Assembly (NCBI GenBank): GCA_034509425.1
Contig: JAVTVJ010011652.1
Location: 883,001-947,000 of the forward strand
Origin: Eopsaltria australis
Taxonomy: Eukaryota; Chordata; Aves; Passeriformes; Petroicidae
Length of the DNA stretch: 64,000 bases
Direction of reading: 5' to 3'
Shown here piece after piece: positions 21,911 to 34,479 of this stretch; the first letter of the stretch is position 1; each line of letters begins with the position of its first letter. The position numbers were made by a program, and so were the translations under genes. The notes below the pieces were generated by a model that searched no databases, had not been told where the DNA came from, and worked only from the letters and a program-made list of their open reading frames with translations.

Positions 21911-24900
21911 ATTTGGCTGTATTGAAACGATGAACAAAATGCCATCTCTAAATAAATATCACCAGTATCCTATAAATCTCCTGTTTTCTCAGAGACACAC
22001 AAAGCTATTGTCACAGGAAGACAAAAGTCAGATTTTACTAATTAGAGATGAGCACAGTGGAGCGCTCTTGTTTTGGCAATTATCTGAGCAGCTTTGGAAA
22101 CTGGAATGTGTAAATCTGGGCTTGGAAATGACTTTGAAAAGAAGACTGAGGGGCTTTTTCAGGGGTATCATTTACATGGTCATGTATGACTTTATTATTC
22201 TGCAAAGATGCCTTGGGAATCTGACTCACATGAAAACTTGATATGCAGGCAAGCTCTAGACCAGGATGTGGCGGATTTACACAGGAAACATATATGGCTA
22301 GTCAAAACAGCTCTGTTTTACCACAAAGGAGCTTTGCACATGCTTTGCAAGGATTTTATGTGGGAGCTTATTCCTGAATGCAGCACACAGCCAGTTTTTC
22401 ACAAACCAAAGTTACTCTAGTTAAATTTTTTTGGAGCAACTTAGCCAAACTGGTCCCGTTCACAGCTGCATCCTCCTTAATCTCATCACAAGACACAGAT
22501 CTCCCACTAGGAAATAATAATCCACAGTTTAGTGTCTGTATTATGCTTAGTGCAAACACAAGAGACCACATTCATCCCAAAGTAATTCTCTAAATATGAG
22601 AGATCTTGTTACAACAGGGATGCACTTGGCCCAGAGGGTGTCAGATAGTGAAACGGGCTCATCACGCCGTGCTAAATAAAAGCAAAGAAAAACATCATCA
22701 GGGAAACTACTCAGAGACTTAGATGAGTTCAGTTGATCCTAATTAAGTTATTGTGTTGGTCAGCATTTTCAGTGAGTTGTGCAAAGGATGCAGAGCCAGA
22801 ATCTCATCTCAAGTATTTGCAGATCTAGAGCCATTCCTTTAACTTCTCAATGTGGCAAATGAAAAAAGAATTTGCGTCCTCCCTCCCTGCCAGATGCATC
22901 TTTGCCAAGAATGCTGCATATTGATAGCTCTGTGCAAACTGTTGCCATCAGTACTATTTTAAAAACAAGAATTCTCATAAACAATATGCAGGACTTGTCC
23001 AGACAAATGTCTAAACCTGTCACAGTAAGTTCACCTCACAGAGAAGTGAACACAGCTCCAGGAAAGGAACCATGTCATAATTTTCTATCGTAATGGGATG
23101 TGATTTCAACTATCATATTTCATTAGTATAAATTGTCTTAAAAAGGCACAGAATTCTGTTTCCTGCCCATGGCCTGCCCCAATGTCTCTGGACCCCTGTC
23201 TGCTGCAGGATAGGAGAGAGGAAATCACATGTAATTCTGCTGAAGTCGGGGGTGTTACACCAGCACAAATCACAGCACGATGACGTCCTTGGTGTCCTGG
23301 GTTCCTCAATAAGATTCACAGAAGTAAATTCCATTAACATGTGTAGAAATATGTCTTTCTCATAATGATATGACTATAAACTTTTGTACTTGAGAACAGT
23401 AGCAGAGAGAGAGACCTCTCGAAAGCCAGATATTGATAGCTTGCTTTATGTTTAAAGATGTCAACAGAATACAATGGTTCTCAGCATCCCTATTAGTTAT
23501 CTTTAGTAAGAGAGAAGAAGATTTAAAGTAAGGGAATGAGGTTTGCAATGTAACGAGATAAAGTCATCTCCTGCAGTCTAGAGGATTTCTTTAATCTTAT
23601 TTTTAGAGAAGAGCTGAGGAGCTTTTGCAAAACTGGCTTGTTTGGATTCAGTTCCTATTTTATCTCATCCACGAAAGTTTAGAGTTGAAGAGGGAAACAG
23701 ATAAAAGTTTTGAGCAAAGTGAGGTGGTTTTACATTGCACTCATCAACCTTCTTAATCTGGGTTTGCTTTTGTAAAACCAGTTTTAATCCAGATCTCTCC
23801 TTATCCAGTCTACCAGAACATGAGGGGTGCTACAGAAGTTTGGAATTAAGAGATACTTTTTAAAAAGTTATATTGTCTTCTAGTTTGCATCTGGAAAATT
23901 GTGGAGGGTATTTTTATTTTTTTCACTGACAGGAGAAGGGGTCATTACTTATAGCCATAAGTAAAAATATTTCATTCAGATTCTTTCATGAAGAAGCTTC
24001 TCCCAAAATTAATTTTGCCCAAGGAAAATTTCAGCATTAGAAAAGGACCTTTTTTACTTTAGAGGATTTTTTTAAATATTTCAACCAATATGAATACTTT
24101 GAATAAAAACAAGGAGGATAATTTTCTGTATTCAGAAGTGAGTCTGAATTTTATTTTTCAGGCCCATGATCTCAGTTAACAGAGAAGCTCCTCTGTATCC
24201 AGAGAGAGTTTACCTATCACTATGGGAGGAGTGGGGGTGAGAGAGAAAAATCTTCATTTTACTCATGTAGAATGCAGTCAGGACTCTGTTTTTCCTTTTT
24301 CCAACATGATATAAAAGATTTATCACTGAAGACCTCTGCTAGGAACATCTTCTTGCATGATGGAATCAGTTATCTACTCCAAAATAGGCAATAGTCCAAA
24401 CGACACGGGGAAAAAAATCTCTTCAGATAAAGTTTTTATAAGTTAACAATTTCTGATTAGCATTGCAATGGCTCCTCATGAACCTGATTCCAAGCTCCCA
24501 GAGCTGTCAAAGAACTACCAAACTTCAACATTTCTCATTAGCCTTTGCAGTAGCTAAATGAAGCATGAAAGTTGATTCATTTTACTGCAGTCATTCACCA
24601 TGGCCTTTGATCAAGGAAAACATTTCCCGTGCGTGTCCCCTCCTTCTCTTCGGGGAGAAACAGGTAAATCAACACTCATCTTTCTGGATTGCCTTGCATT
24701 ATCTGATTCATTCAATACTGCCAAATATTTTTGTCTTGTCTCCAAGAGGCTCCTGGGGAGAAACGTTAAAGTCCTGAAGGACCTGGGGCCTTTTCCGAAA
24801 GCCTGAGCATTCTTAGCATTTGTTCCTACATCTCTACAGTTCCTGCAGGCAAAGATTTACAAGCTCTGTCCTTTGCCTGATATTGTTCAACAAGGAGGCT

Positions 24901-27900
24901 GCTGGAAGAACAAGAAAGACAGAGTGGTTTGAAATGCCAGGAGTTGGAAGGTTATACCTACTTGTACATCTCCCTGCTATCAGATACAGCATCTTACAGA
25001 TTTGTCAGTGCTCTGCTGCAATGAGCATGTGGATTCACAGCTGGAATGCACTGGCTGAGTCAGGAGAGGCTGTGCTTGGCTCCCTTATGGTCAAGGGACT
25101 TGGAGTCAGTCTTGACACACTTTCAGAATATTTGCATGGACACAGGCTTGGCTTGCAGAGCCAAGCACAACAGTGATCACCAAAATCAGCTGTGTCTGCA
25201 CCGGCCCCAAAGGGTGTGATCCACTTGGATCTGACCACAAGGATACAGAAGTTCCAGCCAATAATTTGTAAAGAGGAATAAAACCACAAACACCAGTAAG
25301 AACCATAACTCAGCAGCCTGTTTGCTTAACAGCAAAGGTCAGCTCTCCACAGCAGAGGCACACAGTAGCCTAGTGTAGGATTCTGCCTTTACTGTTCAAA
25401 ATTACATGTCCTTAGTTCTTCAGAAAGCCAGTAGCTTCCGTGCCAATGGACTCATCCAAATGTATAAATCAAACAAAAATTAAAAAAGGCAAAACTACTG
25501 TAGTGATTTCTCACACAAAGGTTTATTATTATTATTCCTGTCCTTGCATACTGGGGATGCTCTCTAGCACAACCCACAGGGTCTGGGTACCTGCACCAGC
25601 ACAATCCTTCAGCATCGCTCATTAAGTGCTCTAAACACCAAAATCCTGTTTAAATAAGTTGTTCTTTTCCCCCTGCTGTGTTGAACTCCTGTGTTACCAC
25701 AAGGAAAATGCATTTTGATTATCAATGGAATACATGATTGTCCAGCTTCTCCCATTGTCTGCTGCAGCTTAAGCTGACAACCCTTCTATGGCTATCACCC
25801 AACCAGACTGACTGCTTTGAAAATTTGTTTGAAAACAAATCCTCCCTGCCTTGGGCAATCTGGACACCAACACCAACGTTAAGAGAATGGAAGGAAACTT
25901 AGGAGGGAGCATCCCTTGTGCTCACTGCCAGCCCTTGAATTACTGGGAAGGCATTCCTACAAAAAGGGCCTCCAGTCAAGTTGGTGAATGGAAGAGCTGC
26001 CTCCAGAAAAATCAATTCTGTGTGGTAAGAACCCAGTGCCTCTGTTCTGGAGGCCTTCTTTCTTTGAAGCAGAAAAATCAAATGAAGCTTCAAAACTTCA
26101 TCTCATCTCTAAATTGTCATAAATCTTATTTGTTCTATGAAAGGAAACAGAGTAGATTGAATGGGTAAGCAATTGGCTGATGTGCTCTGGAAGTCCTGCA
26201 GCCTCCAAGTACAAGGAAAATCCCTTCCCATGTCTCCAGAATGTGTTTTATTTTTTTGCATTGCTTGGGGTGCTCCCAGTTTTCACACAGAGGGAATATC
26301 ACATGCTGACACTTGTGGAATCATTTTTATTTACACATTACTTGATTGGAAAGTGAGCCAGCTTTATTTCAAGGGGACAGGCAACACCAGGAGGAAAAAG
26401 AAAGCAGGGATAAAACTCATACTGATTGCAAACACAATAAATGATACACAGGCACACGCACAAAAAGGAAATTGAAGAATGGAATCTGACCCTCCTTGAA
26501 ATGTAAACTGTATACAGATTTACTTCTAAAAATGAACAGATGTTTCTGAGATTAGGGGAAACTACTGTATAAAACCTCTGCTGGGTGCCTAATATTTTAG
26601 ATTCCACAGCCCACGGTTCCTATAGTCCAAGTTTCAGAACCCTCTATTCTCTAGTAAACTAAGAAACAGTCCAAAAGAAGCATAACTTCTTGCACCTCTC
26701 CAGTTCCTGATTTTTATATTTAGTTCCCAGCATTATCAGAGATCATTTACTGGCATGAAACCCAGCAATCTGTCATCTCATCCTGTAACATTGCATAACA
26801 TTATCCTTGGCAGTCCTGGAAAGAAGACAAGCCTATTTGATAAATAACACACATGTTTCCTCCAGCAAGATATGCACAGTCAAATTCTTCAGGAGACATC
26901 AAATATGATTGCAGTGGATGCACGTTGCTAGACTGATGAATTTTTCGATTTTATTTTTTAAAGTATATTTGCAGAGGGGAAAAACACTTACAGAAGGAAA
27001 CATGCAAGATTTTACCTTCCCACCTACCTTTTGAACACAAAAAGGTTGGAAGCCAAGGTCTTAAACTCCTTACTGACTCACTGGTAAAGAGGGTTTATAA
27101 TACATTTTACCCATTTCACACATGTCCAGTGACTGAGAGAGGCACTTCAGCGTAGATGTTACATCTGCTGCTCAATTCTCAAGCACCCACTCAGGGCCAT
27201 GAAAGCACTTAATGTGTTTTGATTTTTTTAAGGGATATTTCCAAGCAGAGCATTATTATAGTATCTTTCAACTACAATGCCTGTGTGAAAAGGCTTCAAT
27301 TAGTAAAATTCATATTAGATTGATGTGTCAAGTTACTTGGGAGATAGCTGATGGGAAGCGTGCACCTTTGTGTTTATTCAATGCCTGATGATGCAGCAGT
27401 GAGTAACAATTCTATAGTCCTGTTTCTTGCAGTCAGAAAGGCCTCATGGCTTCATGCATGCTTGCAGGTGCTACAAAAATATTCTGTTTTTGCATAATTG
27501 GAGATGCAAGAAACATGCACTCAGTCTCGTGCTGTGATGTGAAACTCCTGTTTTCCAAAGTACCAGAAGCAGCAGAATGTGCTGGTCCCATCTTCAAAAG
27601 AGAACTGCAAAATTCAGTCAGCCTTTCACAGTTTCCATACTTAGCACCTTTGAGAGCAGACTAGAACCCATACTTAGCCAGATGTTTATATTTATATGCA
27701 CGTACATGCATGTATATATTTATACACATGCACACTAAAGAGGAGCTGTACTGTTTCCATGAACAGGCTTACTCCTGAAGTCTTGTGGGTTTTTTTTTTA
27801 ATTAAATGAAACAAGTCAATTTGGGAGCTATCAAATGCAATTTAGTGTTTTTCACACACCTCAGATGTGTGGTACTGACTCCAAAGAAGATCAGCTCTGC

Positions 27901-28640
27901 CTGGGAAATGTGTTTGTAATATTGATGCAACACTGCCCACTGTTGTAGTGGCTAATGAAGAGATAAGCCCTGAAACACAACGTTCCATGGACTCCTGCAA
28001 AAATTGAACTGTGAGTCTGTGATGTGCCCAGAGTAGGAAAAAGGGATACTTCTCTATTTTAAATATTTGATTTTTACAGTAGCTGATTTCTGAAAAATAA
28101 CTTAATGTTTCATCATTTATAACTCTGTTGAATGTAACTGTTATTTTTATCTGAAGTCTCCTTGATGAGTTGATGCTGTTATTAACACAGTTTTATGGAA
28201 ATAGAAGTATTTACTGATTTATGTAGCTAGATAATTTCAGTTCCTTGTATATTTGTCTCTGAATAGGTCTTTAGCTAGAATTATTCCACTGAAGCTGAGA
28301 CACCAGCTGTAAACTGGGTGGTCCTTAATATGCCGAATTAATAGAGCTACACATGTGAGCCAAAGACCACAAAAGTGTCTTCAAAAATCTTAAATTACTT
28401 CAAGGAGGTTTGGATCAGACCAAGAATTCATGGATAGAACTTCATCTCAAATTATTTTAAAGACTTATTCACTCTACTTTTTTTTCTCCCAGGACTATTT
28501 GAAATCATTATGTAACTAAAAACAGAGCCAGACAATTAAAATTATGAACAAAAGAGTGTTTGGGGTATTTAGAAACCAAAACACTGGTTTTAAATATATA
28601 CGTATAAGTACAAAGAGCACCTGGGCACCTCCATACTACA
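21910..28640. other. Long unique non-coding stretch
   Basis: No supported gene over about 6.7 kb. Frames of 60-118 codons on both strands (for example 24820-25176 plus, 21930-22241 plus) carry no recognisable motif and are not arranged like exons. An old repeat remnant at 23233-23270 is listed separately. AT-rich zones occur at 23850-24130 and 28000-28620; alternating purine-pyrimidine text rich in ATGCA/TATAT lies at 27685-27740. Confidence 0.45.
23233..23270. repeat. Ancient palindromic repeat remnant
   Basis: ATTCTGCTGAAGTCGGGGGT followed by GTTACACCAGCACAAATC has the same motif order (TGAAGTC...GTTACACCAG...AAAT) as the copy at 10656-10735. Short and diverged. Confidence 0.5.
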
Positions 28641-28890
28641 AGGCAGGTGTCTAATGGAAATTATAGTGTTGCTAATTTACTCTGAGGCTTCTTGTCTATT
28701 TATAGCCTTCAAAGTACCTCCACTGCAAAGACGGGAGGCACCACGGTGTGATCACCTTTCCATGTGCATTCCATATGCAGTGCAAAGTGATGTCATTGCT
28801 TGATTGTTCTTATTAGGCTTTTACAAGGTATATAAACATGGTGCATAAATCTAACAGGTAAAACAATTGGCATTAAAGCCTTTATTTGAG
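28640..28890. promoter_or_regulatory. Candidate conserved non-coding element
   Basis: Dense, repeat-free text: TCTATTTATAGCC (MEF2-like), AAGACGGGAGG, CACGGTGTGATCACC, ATGTGCATTCCATATGCA (POU/TEAD-like), AAAGTGATGTCATTGC (CRE/AP-1-like TGATGTCA) and ATAAATCTAACAGG. Function inferred from the motif cluster only. Confidence 0.4.
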
Positions 28891-30049
28891 TTCACAAATG
28901 AATCCAATGCAGAGGTGGTGCCAATCACCATGTGATTTCCACTCTCCTGCTGTACCTGGTGTTGTACAAGTAAGGGCAAAATGGGTGGGTGATGTTTTCA
29001 AAAGCCCAAAAGGCTGAAACAGAACCCCCTGCTCCCAACATGGTCCCTGCTGGAAGAAACCAGCAATTAACTTTGTGGGGTTCCCAAAGTGTGGGAGGTC
29101 CTGGATGTGTTGATCCAACCAACCTCCCGTCACTGAGGAGCAGGATGTGTTTGCTACTTAAATTATTTAGGAGCTTGTTATGTGAATTACAAAGCAGCAC
29201 TTTGCAGTATTAAGTCTACTATTGAATGATCTGCAATTATTAGGGGGGCTTGCAGGATTACCCACAGAGGTTAGGAGGAAACAATACAGAATCTGGCAAT
29301 TTGTGTGCAGCGCTGGAGTTTCAAGCCATATACAACAAAAGGTGGGGAAAAGGAGTTTTCTTCTCTTAGTTTTTCTTCCAAAAACACCAGATCGCTTTAC
29401 TTTTCACACATAACTTAGAAAAGGGGCTTGTCTTGAGATGTCCAAGGGCAACAGAGGAAGGGACCCATTCAGTGAACTTAAGCAGCACCAATATTTTTAT
29501 GAGGTTTAGCAAGTATTTGTGCAGTGAGAAGTTTGCTTGAGGAAAAGAATGGCAAAGTCTTGCACATGGCAAGGACTAAGGAAGAGGTGAAAACAAAGCA
29601 TGTTGGATTTGCACAGGAGGAGACCATCAGGCCTGAAGGTAGTGGACAAATCAGATGGCCCGGGAAAAAGCATAAGTGCAGGAAGGAAAGAAACACATAG
29701 GAGGAAGAGACAAAGGAGTAAATCTAAGACAAGATGCAGAGAAAGGCTGAAAAAAAATATGAAGTCAAATACAAAGAAAGATTTTCAAAGGAATTGAGAG
29801 TAACCTGTAAGGCCCCAAAAGTTTATGCAGTTCCTGCTTATTTCTGTTTTCTCACTGCTTCTCTTGTTCTGTGCTACCGACCATCACTTTTAACAAAAAA
29901 TGTAGGATTATGCCTCACTGTAAACATAATTAGCAAATTTATTGCTACTGCCACTTCAAGGAAGGACAAGAAATCTCTGATCTTTTCTGACTGGCCGTTT
30001 AGTGAAGCACAGGAATGAAATCTATCAGTATTTCAGAAGATGGATAAAG
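28890..30049. other. Unique non-coding stretch
   Basis: No gene. 29680-29790 is purine-rich (AGGAAG, AAGAAAG) and gives Lys/Arg-rich chance frames. No repeat family is identified. Confidence 0.45.
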
Positions 30050-30350
30050 GCTGGACATGAGCTGACAATGGGCTGCATCCAAAGCACCGTGGGCAGCAGG
30101 TCAAGGCAGCCCCCAGCTGGAATCCTGTGTCCAGCTTTGGTTCTCCTCAGCACAGGAAGGACACTGACCTGCTGGAGTGAGTCCAGGGGAGGCCACCAGG
30201 ATGATCAGAGGGATGGAGCACATCCTCTACGAGGAAAGGCTGAGAAAGCTGGGATTTTTCAGCCTGGAAAAGAGAAATCTTCAGGGTAAGATGGCCTTCC
30301 AGTACCTGAAGGGAGACTAAAAAATAGAGACTTTTTACCAGTGTTTCCTG
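30050..30350 (+). mobile_element. CR1 LINE internal 3' fragment
   Basis: Sense-strand CR1: GGCTGGACATGAGCTGACAA, GGGCTGCATC, GGACACTGACCTGCTGGAGT, GATGATCAGAGGGATGGAGC, GAGGAAAGGCTGAGAAAGCT, TCAGCCTGGAAAAGAG and CTTCCAGTACCTGAAGGGAG. This is the end of the CR1 reverse-transcriptase ORF and the start of the 3'UTR. Compared with the usual element it has internal deletions and loses the family sequence after ACTTTTTACCAG, so the true 3' end is missing. It is non-functional. Confidence 0.93.
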
Positions 30351-30493
30351 GCAAAACCAAATGCTTTTCTTTGTGACTGATATTTTTCTGTCAAGCCAAA
30401 TGGTGAAGAACAGTGGCAAAGGAACCAAATCCCTCAACACTGCTGAGGGGAGCTTTGGAAGCTGGTACACTGGCCACAGCACAAGCGTGCAAA

Positions 30494-30582
30494 TTCACAG
30501 AATCAGAGAATCACAGAACCACAGAATATGCTGAATTGGAACAAGGATCATCAAGTTCAACTCCTGGCTCTGCACAGGACCT
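30494..30582 (-). mobile_element. CR1 LINE 3' end, second subfamily
   Basis: TTCACAGAATCAGAGAATCA, then CACAGAATATGCTGAATTGG and TTCAACTCCTGGCTCTGCAC, matches the antisense 3' end of a CR1 subfamily different from that at 1511 (AGAATATGCTGAGTTGGA / GTCCAACTCCTGGCTCTGCA type). It lies about 145 bp from a plus-strand CR1 piece, so the two are separate insertions in opposite orientation. Confidence 0.9.
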
Positions 30583-31470
30583 GTGAGTAAAGGAGACAGC
30601 TTTCTGTCAGACCAGTGCAAACTCTGTAAACCCTGCAAACAAACCTGGCTTCTTTACCCCAAGCCAGATTCAGCACCTTTTCTGCACCTACAACCCACTA
30701 AAGTCAACCTTCAAACAAATTCTCCTTTTAAAGCTGGGAACAGCCTCACATCATCCTCCATAACCAACACAGGCTGAGTAATCCAGCCAAGCAGTTACAT
30801 GGCTTTTAGTCTCACCCCAAAAATATCAGAGGTTTGTATTTCCATGGGGTGTGCCAGGCCAGGTGCTTGGGGCTGGTCCCGTGGGCCCCCAGGGCACCCT
30901 GGTGGCAGCTGCCCCTCTGCCACCAAGTAGCATCTGGATTTAAACTTGACACATCAAGACTTTCTTGGCATTACTTTATATGGCCAAACCCAGAAGGGTA
31001 TTGGGACCTCCCCTGCCCCTGTTGAGATTTGGGGTCATGCTGGAGACCAGCCCCCAAATCCAACCTGCACCAGCTGGAAGCCACCCACGCCTCACCTTGC
31101 CAGGGAGAGGGGAGCACCTGGGGCTCTTCCTGCTCCTGTTTTCCTCTGCACACCAAAACCTATCCATCCTAGAATTTCTGAAAAAGGGAATTGTAAATGT
31201 CAGTGCCTTGTCTTTGCCCAGCAAACACTTTGCTGAGCACAGCCCCGTGTTTATGGAGCTTGCTGATCTTGGGATTGGGGCACCTTCAATCTGGGAGTGG
31301 TGGCACCAGGAAAGGGAGAATAAAGTCCAGCAGGACAGCACAGAACAACATTAATTTGTAACATTCACACAACCAGCAGCCTCAGATTAACATGGTGTAA
31401 AGTATTGCATGCTACTCCTTTTCTGGGGTTTTTTTCCAAGCAATTATTTATTTTTCCCTGTTCCCCACTG
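30583..31470. other. GC-balanced non-coding stretch
   Basis: 30830-31330 is GC-richer than its surroundings and carries overlapping open frames up to 129 codons on both strands, none with a recognisable domain. Not matched to a transposon family by eye. Confidence 0.4.
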
Positions 31471-32200
31471 TTCTGAATGCGGTTATTGACAAGTAACAAG
31501 GTATGGATTGTAATTGCTCTTTTTCTTTTTTTTGTCATAAATCCCTGTAGACATTAAGTTAACGTGAATTAAATCACAATCATGTGTCATTTATTTTGCA
31601 TAAAATGAGACATAAGTAGTCTTAATCATATAGCTGTAGAAAGAACAACCACACCATTGTTTCCCCTATTTGAACAATAATTCTATATTTAAACTTAAAT
31701 ATTATAATTAGCAGCTTTGTTTGCCTTGCTTAGAAGTAAGATAGGTAAGATTGACACCTCACTTTTGACACCAGACATTAGATTTAATAAGCATAATTTT
31801 CATTTATTTGAGTCTAGACTGATTTTTTTTATCAATGTATTTATTGTAGAAAGCAAGTGTACATAAAGAAAGTTGGCATATTTATGAAGAAAGCTGAAAT
31901 GACTTTTATGTGTTGCTTTGTCCAACTGATAAAATACCTACTGGCATGAAAATACCTATAACAAGAGCTGAAATCACACCAAACTGTAATTGACATGTGA
32001 TTTTAAAAAATGCTCAAAGTAATAATATACTATCTCGTAAGTAAAGATTCTTCTGTTCACTCTTTATCCATTTCCAAGAATCTTTTTGTCATGTAAATTT
32101 GCATTGATTAGTTTTTAATTTGACTTTCTAAAAATGTGCTCTGAATACTTAATTCCAGCAAAACTACATTTTTTTTTGCTAATATTAATAACTATAATTG
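31470..32200. promoter_or_regulatory. AT-rich candidate regulatory block
   Basis: Unique AT-rich text with TTAAGTTAACGTGAATTAAA, AATATTATAATTAGC, GATTTAATAAGCATAATTTT and ATGTAAATTTGCATTG. Clustered TAAT cores and near-octamer motifs without repeats. No coding content. Inferred only. Confidence 0.3.
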
Positions 32201-33000
32201 CAGCCCACAAATGGAGATGGATATTTTTTTAATACACATAAACTTCAGGTGCTTCAAGGATCTTTCATTTTACTGTTACCTATTTAAATCCCAAACCTCC
32301 TCTGCTTATGCAAGTAAACCTGGTGGTTGCTGAACCAGAAATCACAGTGTGACACACAAATAAGTGAGAATTTTGTCAAAAGCAACCTCTGTGAGGATGA
32401 GTTCACGGTAAAGATGATGAAGGAAAGCCCTTTCTGCCACAGAGATCCTGCTCTGAGAGGGGAAGTATCAGGGTCTGGTGGAAAAGGGCATTTCCTAAGA
32501 GTCAGGGGCAAAAGCTGATGGGGAGTAGCTGCTCCTCCAGAAAAAGTGAACCTGGAATTGAGGGGATTCCCAAAGTCTGGAACTGCCCCACCACTCACAG
32601 TAAGGGGATGCCAGGGCAAAAGGGAGCTGTTCAGGTGCAAATAAAATCACTGATGGCCGAGTGTGCTTCCAAAATTAACAATAAATCTGGGGAGAGGAGC
32701 TCTGCTGTCAGACAAGAGAGGCAAACAGCAAAAAATTAAACTAAAAGCAGTAAGCTTTAAGTCTCAGCAAGGAGAAAAAAAAGAGGTAAAATGAATTAAA
32801 ATGTTACCAAACTGCAGAAATACAGGTATTTGTGCAAAGTTTGAGGTTTTCTTCAGCAATACCTTAAAAATACAGATTTTTTTTTTTTCTGTTTAAGATG
32901 TTAGAAGATACTTCACAAAGAATACTAGTTTTTGATGTATTTTTTAAAAACAAGGTAGACAATTAATTTTCCCCTTTCTGGACATCCAAAACCTCATGTA
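32200..33000. other. Non-coding stretch
   Basis: A frame at 32284-32640 (minus, 118 codons) has no recognisable domain. A 12-base T run lies at 32877-32888. No transposon identified. Confidence 0.45.
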
Positions 33001-33560
33001 CTTTTATAAAATTACATTCATAGCTGTATATTTTATTGTTCATACATTACTTTTGAAGCAAGCTTTTAATTTCTTTCCTCCTTTAAAGCAAAAGCATATC
33101 AAATATTACAGTACAGGCATAAAAACAAATTATGTTTGAAATAATCTAAAGATTAAACTTTATTTTTCTTAGCTGATTGTATTATTTGAACAATAATATT
33201 TTCAAAAAAAATTATTCATCAGCCTGATGAAAGAAAGTACCTGATACATATTTTTATTCAAATATTACTCCCGTGGAATACTGGCAACATTTTATGTTTC
33301 AGCCTAAGCTACAAATTCCTTCAGAACAAATCAAATGTCTTTAAAGAATATTTCTGTTTGAAAAGGAATTAAGCTTTCCTGAAAGAATTTTAAAGGTTGT
33401 GATATTCGCAGTCTGATAAAGCAGCACCTTTAATGAAATTCTAATTAGCAATTTCATGCACTTTGCTATTAGTCATATCAGATTAGTGCACATTTTCACA
33501 GCCTTCCTTTAATTAAGTGCACTTATTCCGAGTTTCAAACACTTTCCTTATAAGATGAAA
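33000..33560. promoter_or_regulatory. Candidate conserved non-coding element
   Basis: AATTTCATGCACTTTGCTAT, TTAGTCATATCAGATTAGTG, TTTAATTAAGTGCACTTATT and CGAGTTTCAAACACTT lie in repeat-free DNA (best at 33380-33560). TTAATTAAGTG is an NKX/homeodomain-type text. No coding signal. Enhancer role is inferred. Confidence 0.38.
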
Positions 33561-33932
33561 ACTGTGCTGAAATGTTATTTAGTAAACAGCAGACGTGTGA
33601 AAGTAAAGGTGCTTCTCCATGAGCTGATGGACGTTTTTAAACTGCCCACAGATGCACGCAGCTCTGGAGGCTGCCAGCTGCTTCGGGGGCTTTGTTTGCT
33701 GGGTTTTGTTTGTGTGCATTCTGCATGTGCCTTCAAAAAGTGAAAAGGGATGAAGCCCAGTTTTTCAAAGGGCTCTGAAGGTGTTCAAAAGTTTTTAGTG
33801 GTTGCCTCATGTGTAATAAAAAACAAAATTTGTGTTTGAAAAAATTCAGGGAGCCCGGGCTGCAGCACCCGTGTTTGCTTCCCCAGACACCACTTTCCGT
33901 CACATCCCCTTGCTCTGTTGTAGCAGAGGTTC

Positions 33933-34026
33933 TTGGTGTAAATCCAGCACGTTGGACCCATTATTTTACCCACTCAAATCATCAGCAAAATTCCCACACA
34001 CTTCAGTGGGAATAGGTTAGGCCTTA
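33933..34026. repeat. Ancient interspersed repeat remnant
   Basis: GGTGTAAATCCAGCACGTTG, then ATCAGCAAAATTCCCACACA and CTTCAGTGGGAATAGGTTAG followed by GCC. The order (GTGTAAATC, AAACTCCCATTGACTTCAGTGGGA, AGG..AGGCC) matches the amniote palindromic family seen elsewhere in the window. Diverged; name not assigned. Confidence 0.5.
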
Positions 34027-34337
34027 TCTCTCATGAAGGATATTGCATTGCAAAGGCAAGTACTTCTAAAATACTGTACATAACACTCATCTCCCTGCAA
34101 GCTGATTAACTTGTGGTCAGCATTGTAAAAGGTGAGAGATTACCAACACTGCATTAATTCACAGAACACCTTGTTTTGCATGATAGGAGCAACACAGGGA
34201 GTGATTTAACATACATAATGATAAGCAAGTCTATTATGTGCCAGTAGATAAAGAATATAACGTGTTTTTTCCCCTTTCCGCAATGTGTAGCTGTAAAAAC
34301 ACCAATGTGATCATTTTTCACGGTTATCACATTTATA

Positions 34338-34357
34338 AATATATATATATATATATG
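34338..34357. repeat. (AT)n microsatellite
   Basis: About ten AT units after TTTATAA and before GTGAAGG. Confidence 0.9.
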
Positions 34358-34479
34358 TGAAGGTTTTCTCATTCCAGAGTATTTTGTTTTGTTTTTAAAT
34401 GCTGCTTCTCAAGCACTGCTCCTCAGGTCTGTCATGTTCCAGGATTTCCATTTTATTGTATTAGGTAATTGCACATGTT

